Assembly: GCA_008921705.1 (NCBI GenBank)
Contig: VFFE01007487.1
Coordinates: 868,141 to 932,140, forward strand
Reading direction: 5' to 3'
Length of the DNA stretch: 64,000 nt
Source: Burhinus oedicnemus
Taxonomy: Eukaryota > Chordata > Aves > Charadriiformes > Burhinidae
Part shown: positions 12,337-26,227 of the stretch, piece after piece
Layout of the letters: every line of letters starts with the position of its first letter
Numbering within the stretch: the stretch's first letter is position 1
Position numbers and translations under genes: made by a program
Notes under the pieces: generated by a model
Told to the model about the DNA's origin: nothing
The model's database searches: none
The model's input: the letters and a program-made list of their open reading frames with translations, nothing else

Positions 12337-15300
12337 TGACCTTGTCAAGAGTAACTTTAATGCTGTTAGTAGGGAAATGTCTATATAACTTCTTTAAAAA
12401 TCCTCAGTGATGAAGTGCATAAATAACTACTTCTGAGCATGATTGACTTGGATTGTTTCACTTTTTCAATTTAATTTGAGGTTGCGTGAATTATAAGTCT
12501 CTGCATAAGAGCGTAAGGCAGAAAAAGGTTTTCCCAGCTTCTGACTGTAAGGACCTTTCTCATCAGACAGCAGATTACGTTGTCTTGGTACGGCCAACAG
12601 CCACGGCATTGGTGGACTGTAGGTCAAACGCAGCCAAGGTGTCGAGCGTGGGTAGGATCGAACCGCTCTAAGAGTGTTTCTGTATCGTGGTTCAGATCTA
12701 CGATGACTACAATGACAGTCTTGGCACACTCTTGTCACTCTGCAGGTAAAACAAGACCTTTTTCAGTTTAAGTCTCGGAAGGACTTGTGACTGCAGCTGG
12801 CTCCTGGCAGTCGGTAGCGTTTGAGTAGCGTTTCCTGCTTTTGGCAAGGTTTTTGGATAATCCCAGATGAGAATGTGGAACGAGGAGGAGGAGATGGACA
12901 GGAAGGAAGAATTGGAAGTGAAGCAGAAACTGAGCAGGAAGCCAGAGGACGTTCCATGCAGAGCATGGATATATCACTATTAATAAGAATGTCATTGAGT
13001 GCAGATTTTTTCAGATGCTATGATTTATAGTAATTTCTACAAATGGTAAAAATTATGACTTTCAAAAATAGCTGGAGTAGTATTTTGCTATTATTTTGCA
13101 TTTTGTAAAAACAGATTAAGGTTATTTATATGTCTCTTGGCTCAGGTAGTAGAGAACGCTTCACGTTCATTCGTGGAGTAAAACCCTTAGACTGGAGTAT
13201 GTTTATGTTCGCTAACTGCAATTTAATTTCTTGCATCCTGTTACAGTGATGAGATTACTAAAAAGATGGGTTAGTGTTCAGTGCTGGAGGGAGTTTGTTG
13301 GACTGCCTTCATGGCCATGGGAACTTGGATCACACTTCAGAAGAGCGGAAAAGCAAGTTGAAGCAAGTCATCAAGTTGGGGGCGATATTGGCCTGTTCTG
13401 AAAAGCGGGGAGAGAGGGAGATGCTGCTTTTCGAAGGAGGCAAATCCCACTGAAAGCAGAATTGCAGACGTGGTGCTGATGGGTATTGCATAAGAAGCTG
13501 CATCAAATTTTCTTCTTTTTAGGTGCTGCTTTATTGTAGACAATGGAAAAATGTTGTAAGAAAAAAAAAAAAGAAGGAAATTTTTGTTAAGATATTCTTT
13601 ATGTAGTTTTATAATAGGATAAGACAGCTTTAAGTCCTGAGTGTTGCATTTTCAGTTTTTCCTCATAACTGAGACAACACAGCTAAAAGTAAATGAAGGT
13701 GTCTTCAAGTCCTGGCTTTGCAGATGAGGAGTTAAGTCCTCCATTCACAGAGAATATCCTTTAGCGATGCTACCCCATTATTACCCATCTCATTGTTACT
13801 GTAGTTTTGCTACTCTAGCAGTGGTATCCTGATGCATCCGAAAAGGGTAAAAACAGAGAAAATGTGTCTGGAACAGATGCATATAGACACATAGACTGGA
13901 TAGCCTTTGTCTTAAAACGTTAAAACATGACTGGGTTACATCTTAAACTTCAGATGGACCCAACTGTTGTAAAAATACATAGAAACAGATATTCCTGTAT
14001 TGTAATGGCAGTGGAATTCCCATCCCTTCTCTCGCAGCACCTCCTGTTCCTGCAACGCTCCCTCAGGAGTGTTGACATAAGTGTTGGTGGAGTTTCACCG
14101 TGAATGAACTTGCAGGGAGGTTCATCTGGTATGTTATGTGAATAGGTTTGTGGAGGGAGGATGTCCTTTGTGTCAGGAGAAAGAGTAACTCTATCCATTG
14201 AAGTCATCTACAGACCTCAGGAGATCTCAGCTAAGAAAGATGCTGCCGAGCTGTTACCACTCTACCAGGATGATTTCATGCCATCAGTTCACAGTTCCTT
14301 CGCTTCCAGAAAGCCCTGGCAATTGTGCTTGCATTCAGTTGTTACAATTAAAATAATTTGTAAATTCTACTTTTCCCATTTTTTCTTTGCTAGGACAATG
14401 CAACACCCCTATATAAGGATCCTAGATACTAAATAAGCATAGTTTTCTAGAAAATAATTTAAAAGTCTTTAAATCGTTTTAAGATAAAATAGATCCAAGA
14501 GTAAGTGCCAACACCCGAGCGTTCGTTGCTCGCTGTGCCTGTGCTGTGAGTCACTGCAATTTGTAAATATATGCCCATGTATAGTTGCTTAATAGCGAAG
14601 TCACAGGACTGGTGAGACTCTTCATGCCTAACAGATCTTCTGCTCTGCTTGACCATCTGTTTGGATGTTATCACTAAGTTCAAAAAAATGCTGCGGCTTC
14701 TAAATGTGCGAGGTGCACCTTGGTACCTACAGATACCTATCTCTCTGTCTTTGAAAGATCCCACATTTATCTTGAAAACTGACTCGCAGAAATAGGGAAA
14801 TTCACATTGCAAAGATTCTTTGAAGTTTATGGCCTTGGGATCTGCTGATTAGAATCATAATACCATACACTTTTATTTTGCGAGGAATCTTTTTACAAGC
14901 TGTAATCCAAAGTGGTTTTAGGTTACATAAAGTAATTGCAAAGTTAGGCAACAAATAGTAGTTGAAAGCAAAGGTACAGTAGCTGTACCCGAGGGCTGAA
15001 ATTAGCAGTACCAAAAGGGAAAAAAAGACGTTCTACTTTTAAACAAGGCAAGGTTAGTCAAGGGAAGCAATATCTTTTGCCAGATCCATTTCAGTGAGCT
15101 AAAGATGACAAACTTCTGGGCATGGAAGCTTTCCTTCAGGTCTAAAACAGAAGCAAGAATTTTCTTTACTAAATACAAGTTGAAGGACAGTTGCTCTAAA
15201 TTTACCTGGATGTATTAGTAGTTTAGACTGACTCTTAAAGACAGACAATACCTATGAAGCAGAGGAAGATTTAGCAAGGAAAGGCATGATACCATGTTTG

Positions 15301-18300
15301 TGTGCTGTAGAAAAGAGAGCGATGGATGATTTATCACCTGTGTAACACGGAGAGGTTAACTGGGGAGAGGAAGCAAATTACAGGCTATAAAGGCTGTCTC
15401 TTTATTGAATCTATGGTTTTTAATATCCACCAGAGTTGTTATTTTAATACTCTGGTTTATTCTTTGAAGATGCTTTGTAGAACTCCCTTGAAGATGAGAA
15501 GGAAGAGGTCAGAGATGAAGTGGCTGTGTGAGAATTGCCTCCCTGGGGTAACCAGCTTCTTCTCAACTTCACGGCTTGCATGTGAATTCATTCAGTGGGC
15601 ACAGTAATACTGGGTTAGGGGTTTGTTTTCTTTTTTTCTTCTTTCCAGGTACATACTTTTGGGGATACATATGGTCCACTGGATGAAGTATACGACATTT
15701 TGGGAAGTACTAATGTAGGGTTTTTTGATAGTGTCAATTCTGTTTAGAGAGGCACAATGGAATGGACATAGGTTGGAAAGTTTTGTTTGTTTCTCAGGCT
15801 TGGACTAATTTTACTCATTGCACGATGGTCAGCAAAGAGTTTGTTTCCAGCAATCGATTTAGTGAGACCGGGATCTGTTTGAAGGCTAGAAAGAGTTTTG
15901 AGGAGGGGACAACTTATGAAGTAGATCATATTTCAGCAGAGATTGTATTTGTTTAAAAATTTCTAATCCAGGCTCTAGATTATCATGTCATGTAGCAACA
16001 GTGGATGTATGATTGATTGGGGGGGGGGGTGTGTTTTGTGCTGAAGCAGTTTTGTGCCTATTCTTTAACTGACTTTTATGTAAAAATGTGATTTGTTTTC
16101 CTATGGGAGAGTCTCTTTTCCATGTATCTGTGGAGGAAAAAAAAAAAAGTGCAGATTTTACTGCAGTTAGGACCTATGTGCATCCAAGAAGCCAAGAATT
16201 ATCCCATTCTTCTCTTAACTAATACCTGTTTCAGTAGCCCCACAGGCTGACAAGGCAGTTGAGAGCAGTTCTTCACCTTTTTCAAGAGCTTTTTTTTCCC
16301 ACGAGGAGGTAGAGCTCTACCACTTGACATTAAAAACAAACCAACCAACACACCCCGCAATTGCAACCTGTTCCCTCCAAAATTAGTAGACGAAGCAATC
16401 TTTACATGCTTGACAGTCACTATAGTTTTGAACTCCTCCTTCAGAATTGCTCTTTTGCTTAGATGTAAACACTGAAGACACAGGCTGGATCTAGGCTTTA
16501 GGTACTGCATTTCTTGTTGAAACTTTTTGTCCTCATGTCATGCCCCTCGCTTTTGTTGCTGGGATTCTGATTCTGCATTCCTTTATATTTTAGGGGGTAT
16601 TTCCACCTCTGCTCTAGCTTCTAATCAAAATGTTTAAGACAGGAGCTGAAGTTCACTACAGAGCTGATGGAAGGTGGCAAGTGCCCCAAGGGAGCAGCTC
16701 ATGGTGGTTAAGTTAGGACTTTCTTTTTGCCCATATATGCCATATATTCCCCTGGAAGGCTGCGCTGCTGCGTGTGTACAGGTGAAGGGACCTTACCTTT
16801 TTCAGAGTTGTGGATACCGATTCTGTAGAAATAGGAAAAACTGCCTCATTTATGCAGCTGAATAATGCGCGTCTAGGGATGGCAAAAATCATGATCCTAC
16901 ACCACTAGAACTAGATTTTCCTGCAGCGACATTTCCTTTCATATACACCCACTTTATGCGTGTAAGTATAAAGTTGATCTAACTGCTGATTTAGAGGCTC
17001 TTCTGAAACCCTCAATATTGCTGGTTCCATTGCCAGAGATTAGCACTGTCTTTTCTGTTGTATGAAGTGGCTTTTAAAACACTTTAGGCATGTGGGAAAT
17101 TAAGCTTGTATTCCAAGGGTAAACAAGATTGTAGATACAAAGACCATTTTGAACTGTATCAGGGTCTTTGTGCTTTGCATGACAAACCGAAGAATGTGAA
17201 ATGCTTGCTGACATAGTGCAGACTTTGTTATTTGGTTTTCCATGTCGAATGGCGAGAGAGTCAACATAGTCTCACAACTGACCTACACCAGTAACCTCTG
17301 AGTTTGGGATTTGGAGATTGAATAGATAAAACTAATAGCAGACAGCTGTCAGACTCCAAAAGAAGAATCCCAGTTTTGGGCTGTTTGACGAGCGTGGAAG
17401 CTCATTGTGGCTGTAAAGCAAATTTCAAGACAGGTAGTTTTTTTCAAATATTGTGTGCTTTTCTAAATGTCTAATTACTAGAAAACCTAAAGATTCTCCC
17501 TTTTGTCTTTGTTTGCCCTTCCTAGATAGTTTGTTGGGGCTTTGGAGTTGTCCATAATTGTAACATTTCATTAGAATTTTTCATTAGTTTTCTTTGCTTC
17601 TGTTCTACGGCTGTGTATTCTCTTGTGATTATAGTAATATTCTATTAGTATTATCTTGCATGTTAATAGAAATACTAATGCTAATAGCCTGGATCTAAGC
17701 TTTCTGTTTCATGGCTGAATGATTCCTGTAATTGTATTGTTTGCAAATGATATCAAAATTCTGAGTCCAAATGTGAGATGCACGTGTCTTCCTGCATGCT
17801 CTTCTGAGCTTTGCTGGGGTTTTTTATTTCTTTTTCTTTACTCTATTGATTTTATTTATTGAATATTCAGTCATTTATTCCCATGACTTGTCCCCTCCAG
17901 TGAAGAGCTGTCAAACATGGTACTGCAGATGGGGCGAGGGGACACCCTCTCTATCATCAGTGAGAAGCCTCCAAGGAATTCAGGATAACCAGATGCTTTG
18001 AAGGGTCCATTGCCTATAAAGGGAAATGAGACTCCTAATTTGGACAGCTAACTAATATGTTTAAAGTTGGGTGGTACTCGTAGCCCTGTATGTCCAATAC
18101 ACATCCACATCTGCAGCGTAGCGGGAGAAGCTGTAAGGTATCCACAACTTTGAGCTCATATTTAAAATGCTATGTATTTCATAAGCAGTCATCTCCTTCA
18201 GCTGTCCTGAATGGCAGCTCCCGTGTTCAGAAGGTAATGAAGTGAGGGCCATCCTTTTGGGCTGACTAATGTCAAAAGAAATAAAAGTGCCCCCGACCTA

Positions 18301-19883
18301 GGTACTCATCGAGGCAGGAGATATGTTCAGATAAAATGAAGGCTCACTCCCTGTTTCCGTGGCACTTCAGAAAGAGGTGTGCTCTCTTCCCTCCTCTCAC
18401 AGCCCTTATCTGCCCGCTATGCCTGGGTTCTCGTAAAGAAGGGAATGTCTCATTTCCCATGTATGTCTACACGGCGTTTGCTGTTCCATGGGTACAGAGT
18501 GACTCCTGAAAGCTGGAGGGCAGAAATCAGGGCATATGGCCCGTGTAGAATGAAGGTCTGTCCCCCCTTGGAAGGACTTTCCAGCTCTGGATAGCAGCTG
18601 GGATGCATTTTCCAGTAGGAATGCTGAGGGGGAGTGGCAGGGACAAAAGTGCATAATTGTATCTTTACTGCCCCGGGATTCTTGGAGCTACCGCATTTAT
18701 ATCAAGCCGTTCCTTGGTGTCATGATAACTTCCTTGGTGGCCAACAAGCTGTTCCATATTGGGGGTCAGTACCCTTCTTATCTGTAAGTCCTATTCTGCT
18801 CTTCTCCATTCCTCAGCTTCCTCATGGTATAGGGATTTTCCAGCAGTATGATAAGGTGACTTTGTGACCTTTTTTTATGACAGCTAATAGGATTCACAGT
18901 GCAGTTGAGACTGCACAGAACAAGTAGTCGCTTTGCTCCTGATCTTTCCGAGATGAGCCCCAGCATCCTCAGGCTTAAACGGGCCAGTCTCAACGCAGCT
19001 GCGTGGGGCTTAAAGACCCTCTGTTATATAAACAGGCATTAAGGCTTCCACGTGATAGTCTTGTGTTGCTTAAGTATATACAGTTAAATATACATTTGGC
19101 CAGGAAAAATAATTGCATACTCTACAGTGGAAACACTTGGAGCTGCGTTGTGCTGTTCCAGCAGTACTATGAGAATGTGTGTAATTTGTTTTTATTAGTA
19201 AAAGTTTTTGATAGTCTCACTAAAAATAAAACATCCGATTTTATGAACACTGATTGCTGCAATTTGAGACTAATTAATTTGACATTAAGTGGCGTTGGAA
19301 CAGTGGGAAACCTGTGCGCAGAGTTAGCAGAGGGAGCCCGAGTAACTAGCACATGGCTCGAGGCTGTGTTTATGTGTGTCCAGGTATATGTGGTCAATAA
19401 GTAGCCAGAGGATCAGCACTAAACATTGGGAGTCTGATTAGTGCCTGAGCAAAGTCCAAGGGCTGAGGTCAGCTCTTTTTAACTATAGGATTATTTTTTT
19501 TGTTGTTTCTTAACTGACAAAGGCTCAGCTCAGCAGCTGCTCTGGAGTTACCATGTGCTCTCATCAGCCCCAAGTAATATTTTTATCTTTTAAATCTAAT
19601 TTTAACTTTAAAGTTTATCTTCTCTGATTATGTTGTTAGTTTAAGTTAATTTTCATATATATCAACTAATTTATTCGTTTTGGTTTGGGGGAAATGAGCA
19701 AACCACCTTGAGTGTTCAAAAAGGTTTTATTCCCTCTTTCATGTCAAGATTGATTTATTCTTGTTATGAAACTTGCAGCTAGACATACTCTTCGTAACAT
19801 GACTTAATGCCTTAAACATCTCTTTGAAACTATTGATGTTATTTGATAGTATCTGATATGCACATGCGTAGTTTTATGTTTCA

Positions 19884-19901
19884 TTTGCATTTTTATGCAA
19901 A
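19884..19901. promoter_or_regulatory. Inverted pair of octamer-like (POU) sites
   Basis: TTTGCAT at 19884-19890 and its reverse complement ATGCAAA at 19895-19901 are separated by four T. With the preceding A, the left half reads ATTTGCAT, the classic octamer recognised by POU-domain factors. The surroundings are AT-rich intron. The palindrome is seen directly; its use as a regulatory site is inference. Confidence 0.35.
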
Positions 19902-20205
19902 GATTTCATTTTTCTTTTCAGAGATGACTGAAACGTAATGTTGCGTTTGCAAAATTAGAACTGTTTTGAATGCAGAAGGGAAGAACGGAGTATTATCAGG
20001 AAATAGCTAGAATGTATTCGTAGACAACCGTATATCAATATGGAAGGAGAGGAGAGGGAAAAGGAGAAGGAAGAATCACCAACGTGAGCGTCTGGGAAAG
20101 AGATATGAGTATCCTGTGCTAACGGAAGTTCACAGAGGTTATGTTCATTCAGGAAAGCCTTATACTCCACTTAATCCATATTTTGGGACTATGTGTATTC
20201 TCTAT

Positions 20206-20251
20206 CTGCTCCTAGATAGAGAATTTATCTACTCCTAGGTAGGGAATTTAT
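20206..20251. repeat. Tandem duplication, 23-bp unit, two copies
   Basis: Two adjacent 23-bp units (20206-20228 and 20229-20251) differ at only a few bases; each contains a CTCCTAG core followed by GAATTTAT. This is a local tandem duplication in the intron and no function is apparent. Confidence 0.85.
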
Positions 20252-23200
20252 CCGTCTGTGCTTTGAGAGCATTTCTGAACCACAGGACTCATGAGATGGA
20301 TCAGGTGGTGGCAAGAAATCTGCATTTATGCATATGCATGTCTTAAATGTGCATGCAAAAGAAAGACAGATTTTCTGAAATCAGACGATCGTGATTTCAA
20401 ACTGAAGTCAGGATATGAGTTCTATGCTCTAATTTCTGTTGAAATTCTTTGTTGGCTTCTAACAATAATCACTAATTTTTGTTTGTTTGTTTGTTTTGGT
20501 TTTTTTGTTAATATCGATTAAAAGCAAACATGCCATATGGCAACGTGAAGTTGCTTGTCATCGCTTTTGGTCAGAGCATGCCGGTGGTTTGCCCTCCAAC
20601 ACCGACATCCAGAGGGTAGAATCAGAGATGTCTTCCATGCTGTGGCTTAGAGTTTGGGTCCCTTTCTGCAATAGCTTCTGACTTGTTCTCGATTTTAGCA
20701 ATATTCTGCTTTTCTCTCTCACCATGTTTTTATGGGCTGACCTTACTTTAGCTGTAACGAGCTAAACATGTGACTGATAAAATAATCATTCCTTCCTGTG
20801 AGTCATACCATATGTTTTCCCCTCTCTCCACCAGCACAATTCCAGTCATACTTGACCCAGTTATTTTACCTTTCCTACATCATCCCCTCTATGCTACCAA
20901 AGTGGTTTCTCTTGCAGCCGTTTATCTCTTTCCAAGCAATGCATTGTGCTTTCAGTGGTGGCCTTTCATCACGTCTACCTTTGTCCTCAATGAATTACTG
21001 AAACCCAACTTTGTCCATAAATAGCGTTTGAATCTTAAAGTCGCTCCCCACTTTGGATGCATTCTTCTCTTATTTAATGACATCAGTCTCTGATTTCATT
21101 TTTAGATTTTAATGCTGTTGGAATGAAGGAGCTTGCAATACATGGCGATGCGGTTAAGTTTATTATGCCAATGTATATGTTATCAAACCATTTAGGAACA
21201 AGGGATTCTTTTAGAAAGAAAAAAAATGAGAGCCAAATGTAGCTTATGACTTGGCTGAGCAAGGCTGAGTGGGATCACAGGAGGAGAACAGAACTTTCTT
21301 TAGCCATTTTCAGGAATAGCAGTGAATTGTAGCTATAACAAGTAGAATGAATTCAATGGAGACAAGGAGAACATAGAGTAGTTATAAGGGAAACCTCTCG
21401 GGCTCTTACTTGCAAACTGCTCTCTGGGAAGTCTGTCCTTTGGGTCTTTAAAAATCTGTACGAACCAAAGCACAGTCACACGTTAGAGGGAGAGCGGTGT
21501 GAATAACCAAAAAGGGCTTTTCCAGGTGAATCTTTGTTTATTTCATTATCAATGCTGAAGGCAAGGACTTTCCTCATAGTTTTTTAGGTGTGCCTGTTGT
21601 GATGCAAAATATGAATGCTTGCATTAATCCAACTAGTAATCTGGGGGTAGGTTGTTTTACTTTTTTTGGAGGGGGGTGCATCTAGTGATTTTTTTATCCT
21701 TTCATCGTATTATCCCTTGTGTAGTTCACTTCATTAAAGTCTCTAAACAAAGATATCCAATGACCAGTCCTTAATTCTAGAGGAATTCACTGAACTAGAG
21801 CTGTCTTTATCAGTACTACTTTATGTTAAGTCTCTGATAGCAAAGTGAGACAGCATTTCACAGCTCAGCCTTAACAAGATGGCCACATTCTGCCAACGTT
21901 GGAACAGGGCAGACAAATGAGAGGCTGGATTAAAATTATTTTCGTTTAATTCTTGCACTGGGATAAAACAGAAAATAAGGGTTTGGGTTTTGTTCTTTTT
22001 TTTCCCCCTTACAGTGAGGCAGTGATTACAGTTCTAATGTAAAAAGTCAAGTTGAGGTCTCTGCTGTGCTGGACCTGGGCGGGGATCTCAGTTTTGGCCT
22101 CTTCTGTTCGGGTTGTTTCTTTAAGAATATTTCTCTCTGTCTCTCCTGCCAAATTATTTGCTGGAAGTAATATCAACACAAGATACTGAAAGGTGTTAAT
22201 TGGACTCTTGGCTATTGTGAAGCTATCAGGTCACGGAAGTGGGATGGAAAGAATTAAGGTTGAAGTCCTTGAACTCCCACATCCCCCCTGGATGATTTAA
22301 AGATGAAAATTAACAAAGGGTCCAAGGGAGTCTTCTTAGTGTTGTGAAAAGTTACGTTTTTTTATAAACCAACAGGATATTTAATGATATTTAGTCAAAA
22401 AAATTCCAAACCATCTCTAAAACATTGCTGTAGCAGTAGCAATTTGAGAGTTTTATCTAAAGCTTGCCAAAGTAGAGGGGGGGAGAAAGTGCCTTAAGAC
22501 CACTTTTTAACAAGATACATTTCCAACTGGATTCCAGTGACTGCTTCTAAGCTGCTTTTGTGTCACCACTGTGGTGTAAAGGTGTTGTGTTTGGTTATTA
22601 GGTAGGCCAACAAAGTTCTCAGGATCTCAAAGAAAGAATGAGTGGTTGGGAACAATTTGGGCCTATGTATGTATTGTGTATGAAAAATGACATTACCAGA
22701 AAAATGAGGTTGTGCATAGTCCATCTGTTGCGACAAGCAGGCGGGGGGTTCCCCAAGTAACAGCCGTCATCATGGTGGAGCAGCGATCCACCTCTGCAGC
22801 AGATCTGTCTCCTGCAGTCAAATAGGAGTCATAGAAAGCAAACAAGAAAAAAAAAAATCCCATCATGAAAGGATATATCAAAATGTGTATTTACAGACAA
22901 TTTCAGTTCTGATGGTTCCCTTCCAATTTGTCCCACACCTATTTTTTCCTTCTCCAGGCCCATTTGAGGCTTCTTGTCCCAGTTCTGTTGCTTTTGTGCA
23001 GCAAGTCCCAGCCTTCGACTTCAGAGTTTCCATCTGAATTTGTTTTCCCTTTCCTTTTCTTTTTTCCACTTGTTCTCTGCATACAGTCTCGGCTTCCATT
23101 CTTGACTTATTGTCCCTGTTCTCCAGGGCCCTCCAGAACTAAATAAAAAATTTATATTGCGAGACAAGGTTTCTCAGGGAAGATCAATAGAACTTATTAG

Positions 23201-24229
23201 TAAAATTAGGTGTATTATCTAAAGATACTCAGGAGAATTGTTGTGCGGTTTAAACTGAGACCAAAGTCCATCGTTAGGTTGGCATGCAGCTTGGAAAACT
23301 TCAAGCCAAACAGCTCAATTTTGGCAAAATTATAAATAATTGAAATCATTCCCCCTGCTAATTATTTCATGACTGTAACACAGCCATCTCTGAAGCAGAG
23401 GGTGTAGCCTCAGAGAGAACAAACACGCGGCGTAAAACCCAACAGGGCTGGGGCTGGGGAAGGAATTACTGGGCAAGGAACAGTTCTCGCTCTTACAGAA
23501 ATGCTAGGAAAGGTTAAAGAGTCCTGCAGAGACCCTGGGACCTCAGGACTTCCGCAGGGTAGGGAGTGGAGGGAGGAAACAGTGCCAGCACCGGTGATAC
23601 AGAGCTCTCGGCAGCCAGGGCTAACAGGATTGATGCAGCAAGAAAGCTGTGCTCAGACCTACCCACCAAAAAAAGTGAAATTGTGCTTTTTTCATGGCTG
23701 GAATGATTAAAAGGTCAAATTCACCTGAAGTACGATGGAAGGGTGACATGACATTAAAAAGGTTTATGACTTTGCACAGTCGAGCTTTTGTTTTCTCCCA
23801 TTTTATTGCTTTAAAAAAAAAAAAAAAAAAGAAACAACCAAACCCACAACTGCTTTTAACTTGTTATCAGTTAAGAATTAAAGAGAGATAATATAGGTGA
23901 AGTCGCATATATTAAGGGATCATTTAAGCAGCCTGCAGTTCGGTGATGATGGGGGCGGGAGGGGAATGTCGCACCATCGGAGGGGCTCCGCTGAGCTTTG
24001 AACTGGATCAGATGCTGGAGGGCAATTAAACACATGAGATTTCCCCCCTTAAACAAAGGCACAGAAGGGAGTCTCCCTGTTTTCTGTGCTGTTAATCATC
24101 AAGAGGAGAGAAGAATGCGTAAACGAAGAAAGGAAAGATGGTGCTGCTTAAAGGAAGGATGCCAGACCCCAGCAGGATGCCCGCCTGAGTTGCATCTCAA
24201 TAAATAATAAGCACTTGTTATGCTAATAG

Positions 24230-24300
24230 TCACTATTTTCAATAACATGATTTGCATACAGATCATATGCATGTTAATTACGCTGTGCACGTAGCCAATG
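24230..24300. promoter_or_regulatory. Candidate AT-rich element with octamer and homeodomain words
   Basis: Within about 70 bp there is a perfect octamer ATTTGCAT (24250-24257), a CATATGCATG stretch, GTTAATTA (24273-24280) and a CCAAT word near 24294. Upstream, at 23945-24000, is a small GC-box-bearing patch. Such clustering resembles developmental enhancers, but no conservation data are available, so it is only a candidate. Confidence 0.3.
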
Positions 24301-24340
24301 ATGCACATCTTAGGTTTTGTCCTCAGCTTTTTCTTTTGTA

Positions 24341-24484
24341 GGATCACAGGGGTTGGCAGGGACCTTTGGAGATCATCTAGTCCAACCCCTCTGCAGAGCA
24401 GGGTCACCTACAGCAGGTTGCACAGGTTGGCGTCCAGGCGGGTTTGGAATGTCTCCAGAGTCAGAGACTCCACCACCTCTCTGA
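24341..24484 (-). mobile_element. CR1 LINE fragment, copy B (antisense, 3' end only)
   Basis: Read on the - strand this is a CR1 3' end. The + strand begins GGATCACAGGGGTTGGCAGG, the reverse complement of the CR1 tail and pre-tail, continues with the ATCATCTAGTCCAACCCC segment shared by all CR1 3' UTRs, and ends with the complement of the coding end near ACCACCTC. It is about 140 bp and the only CR1 copy here oriented against NAV2. It is 5'-truncated and dead. Confidence 0.88.
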
Positions 24485-25599
24485 TGCATTGCGTTAATGA
24501 ATATTGCAAAGTTTTTGAGTGCAAATAAATAGCTGGTACAATGTACCCAGCTGGATACGCCCTGAAGATAACCACACATACCAGGGAGGTTTCTGCAAGA
24601 AGCCCAGGATTAGTGTCACCTCTGGCACTGACAACATCTGTCCTTGCACCTGATTATAATGAAAATAAAATCAAACAAAAGGGTGCATAAATGCCTGATA
24701 ATGGAATGATGCACGGTAATAATTAACCCCGTGTTAGCTAATTTCTGGTGCGTGCTTGTATATATTGCCTTTATACCAGGGCAGAAAGTTTAGTAGTTTT
24801 ATACTGACTTTATGCTACCTGGGGGAGGATGGGTGAGACACCTGGCTCTATGGAGAGGTGGAATAGTGTGGGTGGAGTTACTCTTTGAAAAATTTTCAAA
24901 CACGTGAATCAGAGCCATGTTTATATTGGGTCAGTTTGCAGTGCTTTTCCCACGCATCAGGAAGACAGGATTTCTGGTGAGCTGGGTCTGAAGAGCAGCT
25001 CCGCGTATTCTTTCTTCTCTCCCCTCCTTTCCCACACATCTTCTGGATGCCTAGCATTTCTCATTTCATCATGTCTAATTGAAAGTTCCCGCTTGTCCTC
25101 CTGAGCTACTAGCTTAAGTAAGATGAGTAGAAATTGGCCAATATGTTGAGAGTGCCTAGTGGTAGAAATGAATGATGCCCTGTAAAATGTAGTGATGCGA
25201 CAGCTGAGGCTGAGTGTCGTGCTGAATCTGCGTTGCATCCAGACCCGCTTTAGTATCTTCAGATCTGCATCTGTAAAGCATAACGCAGCACCAGTTCAGG
25301 AATCTCTGAACCATATTCCATAGCACTGCGTAGCCGTGCCTTCTGTATTTATAGCTGCATTCATTTTTTTTCTGATAGTATTTTGACACCACTGAGCTCT
25401 GCTTTCAGCTTATTACTTACAGTGAAGCAGTAAAAAAAAAAACCCAAACCCATAGTATCTTGGGAAAAGATCTAAGAGTTGTTATCTGGCATTCCAGACT
25501 AAATATTTAACATAGTTCATAAGGTATATAATAGAAATATTTACCTGTTAGGAAACTGTAAGAATATAATTTACAAGTTATTACCAGAAAAATTTTTCA

Positions 25600-25631
25600 G
25601 GTATCAGATAACGATATCGGGTATCAGATAA
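25600..25631. repeat. 12-bp direct repeat pair
   Basis: GGTATCAGATAA occurs at 25600-25611 and again at 25620-25631, separated by an 8-bp spacer containing ATATC. This is short and may be chance or a slipped duplication. Confidence 0.7.
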
Positions 25632-26227
25632 TCTGGGCCCTATAAGGCACAGATGTTGGGAATTAGTAGTTCCATTTCAAAAGAAAATAACTGCTAAATG
25701 CAATAGCTCGCCACATCAATACGCAGTTGCTCTTGCCACTGGTGTTCCCACGTCCTGTTGCAGCTCGCTCTGCGTGTTTGATAGTTACTACAGTACCTAC
25801 AGCAATTAAAAGGATTTGCTTTTCCAGAGAAAATGTAATGGGTCTAGTGATTTTGAAGGAAGAGGTGCCGCTCTCTCAAGCTCACTCAGCGTAGCCGGCG
25901 TGTGCCGGGAAAGCAGGTGAGGCCACGCTTCCTCTCTGAAGCCTTGGCAGCACCAGCCAGAGCTGTCCCGCAGGGAGCGGCGAGGGGGTGATGCTGAGGG
26001 GGTGATGCCCCCATCTGCTGTTGACCATCTGCAGAAGCTCAGATGGAGCTGCATGCAGGTTGCGCACTCGCTCCGTTGTGTGTAGTCCTTACGCTGTGCT
26101 GTCATGGCTGCAGCTGAGCACGCAGGTAGGATCTGAAGCAAGTGTTGCTACGCCAGCCTGGTTATGCACCCATTAAACTTTGCTGTTCCTTCTGCAGATC
26201 CTCTGCTTCCCGAGCCCCACGCTCTTC

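Noticed and set aside
12692..12741. Possible exon with acceptor TTCAG and donor CTGCAG|gtaaaa
   Set aside because: The 50-bp length would shift the NAV2 frame between exons that otherwise join exactly, and the peptide matches nothing I know in the family.
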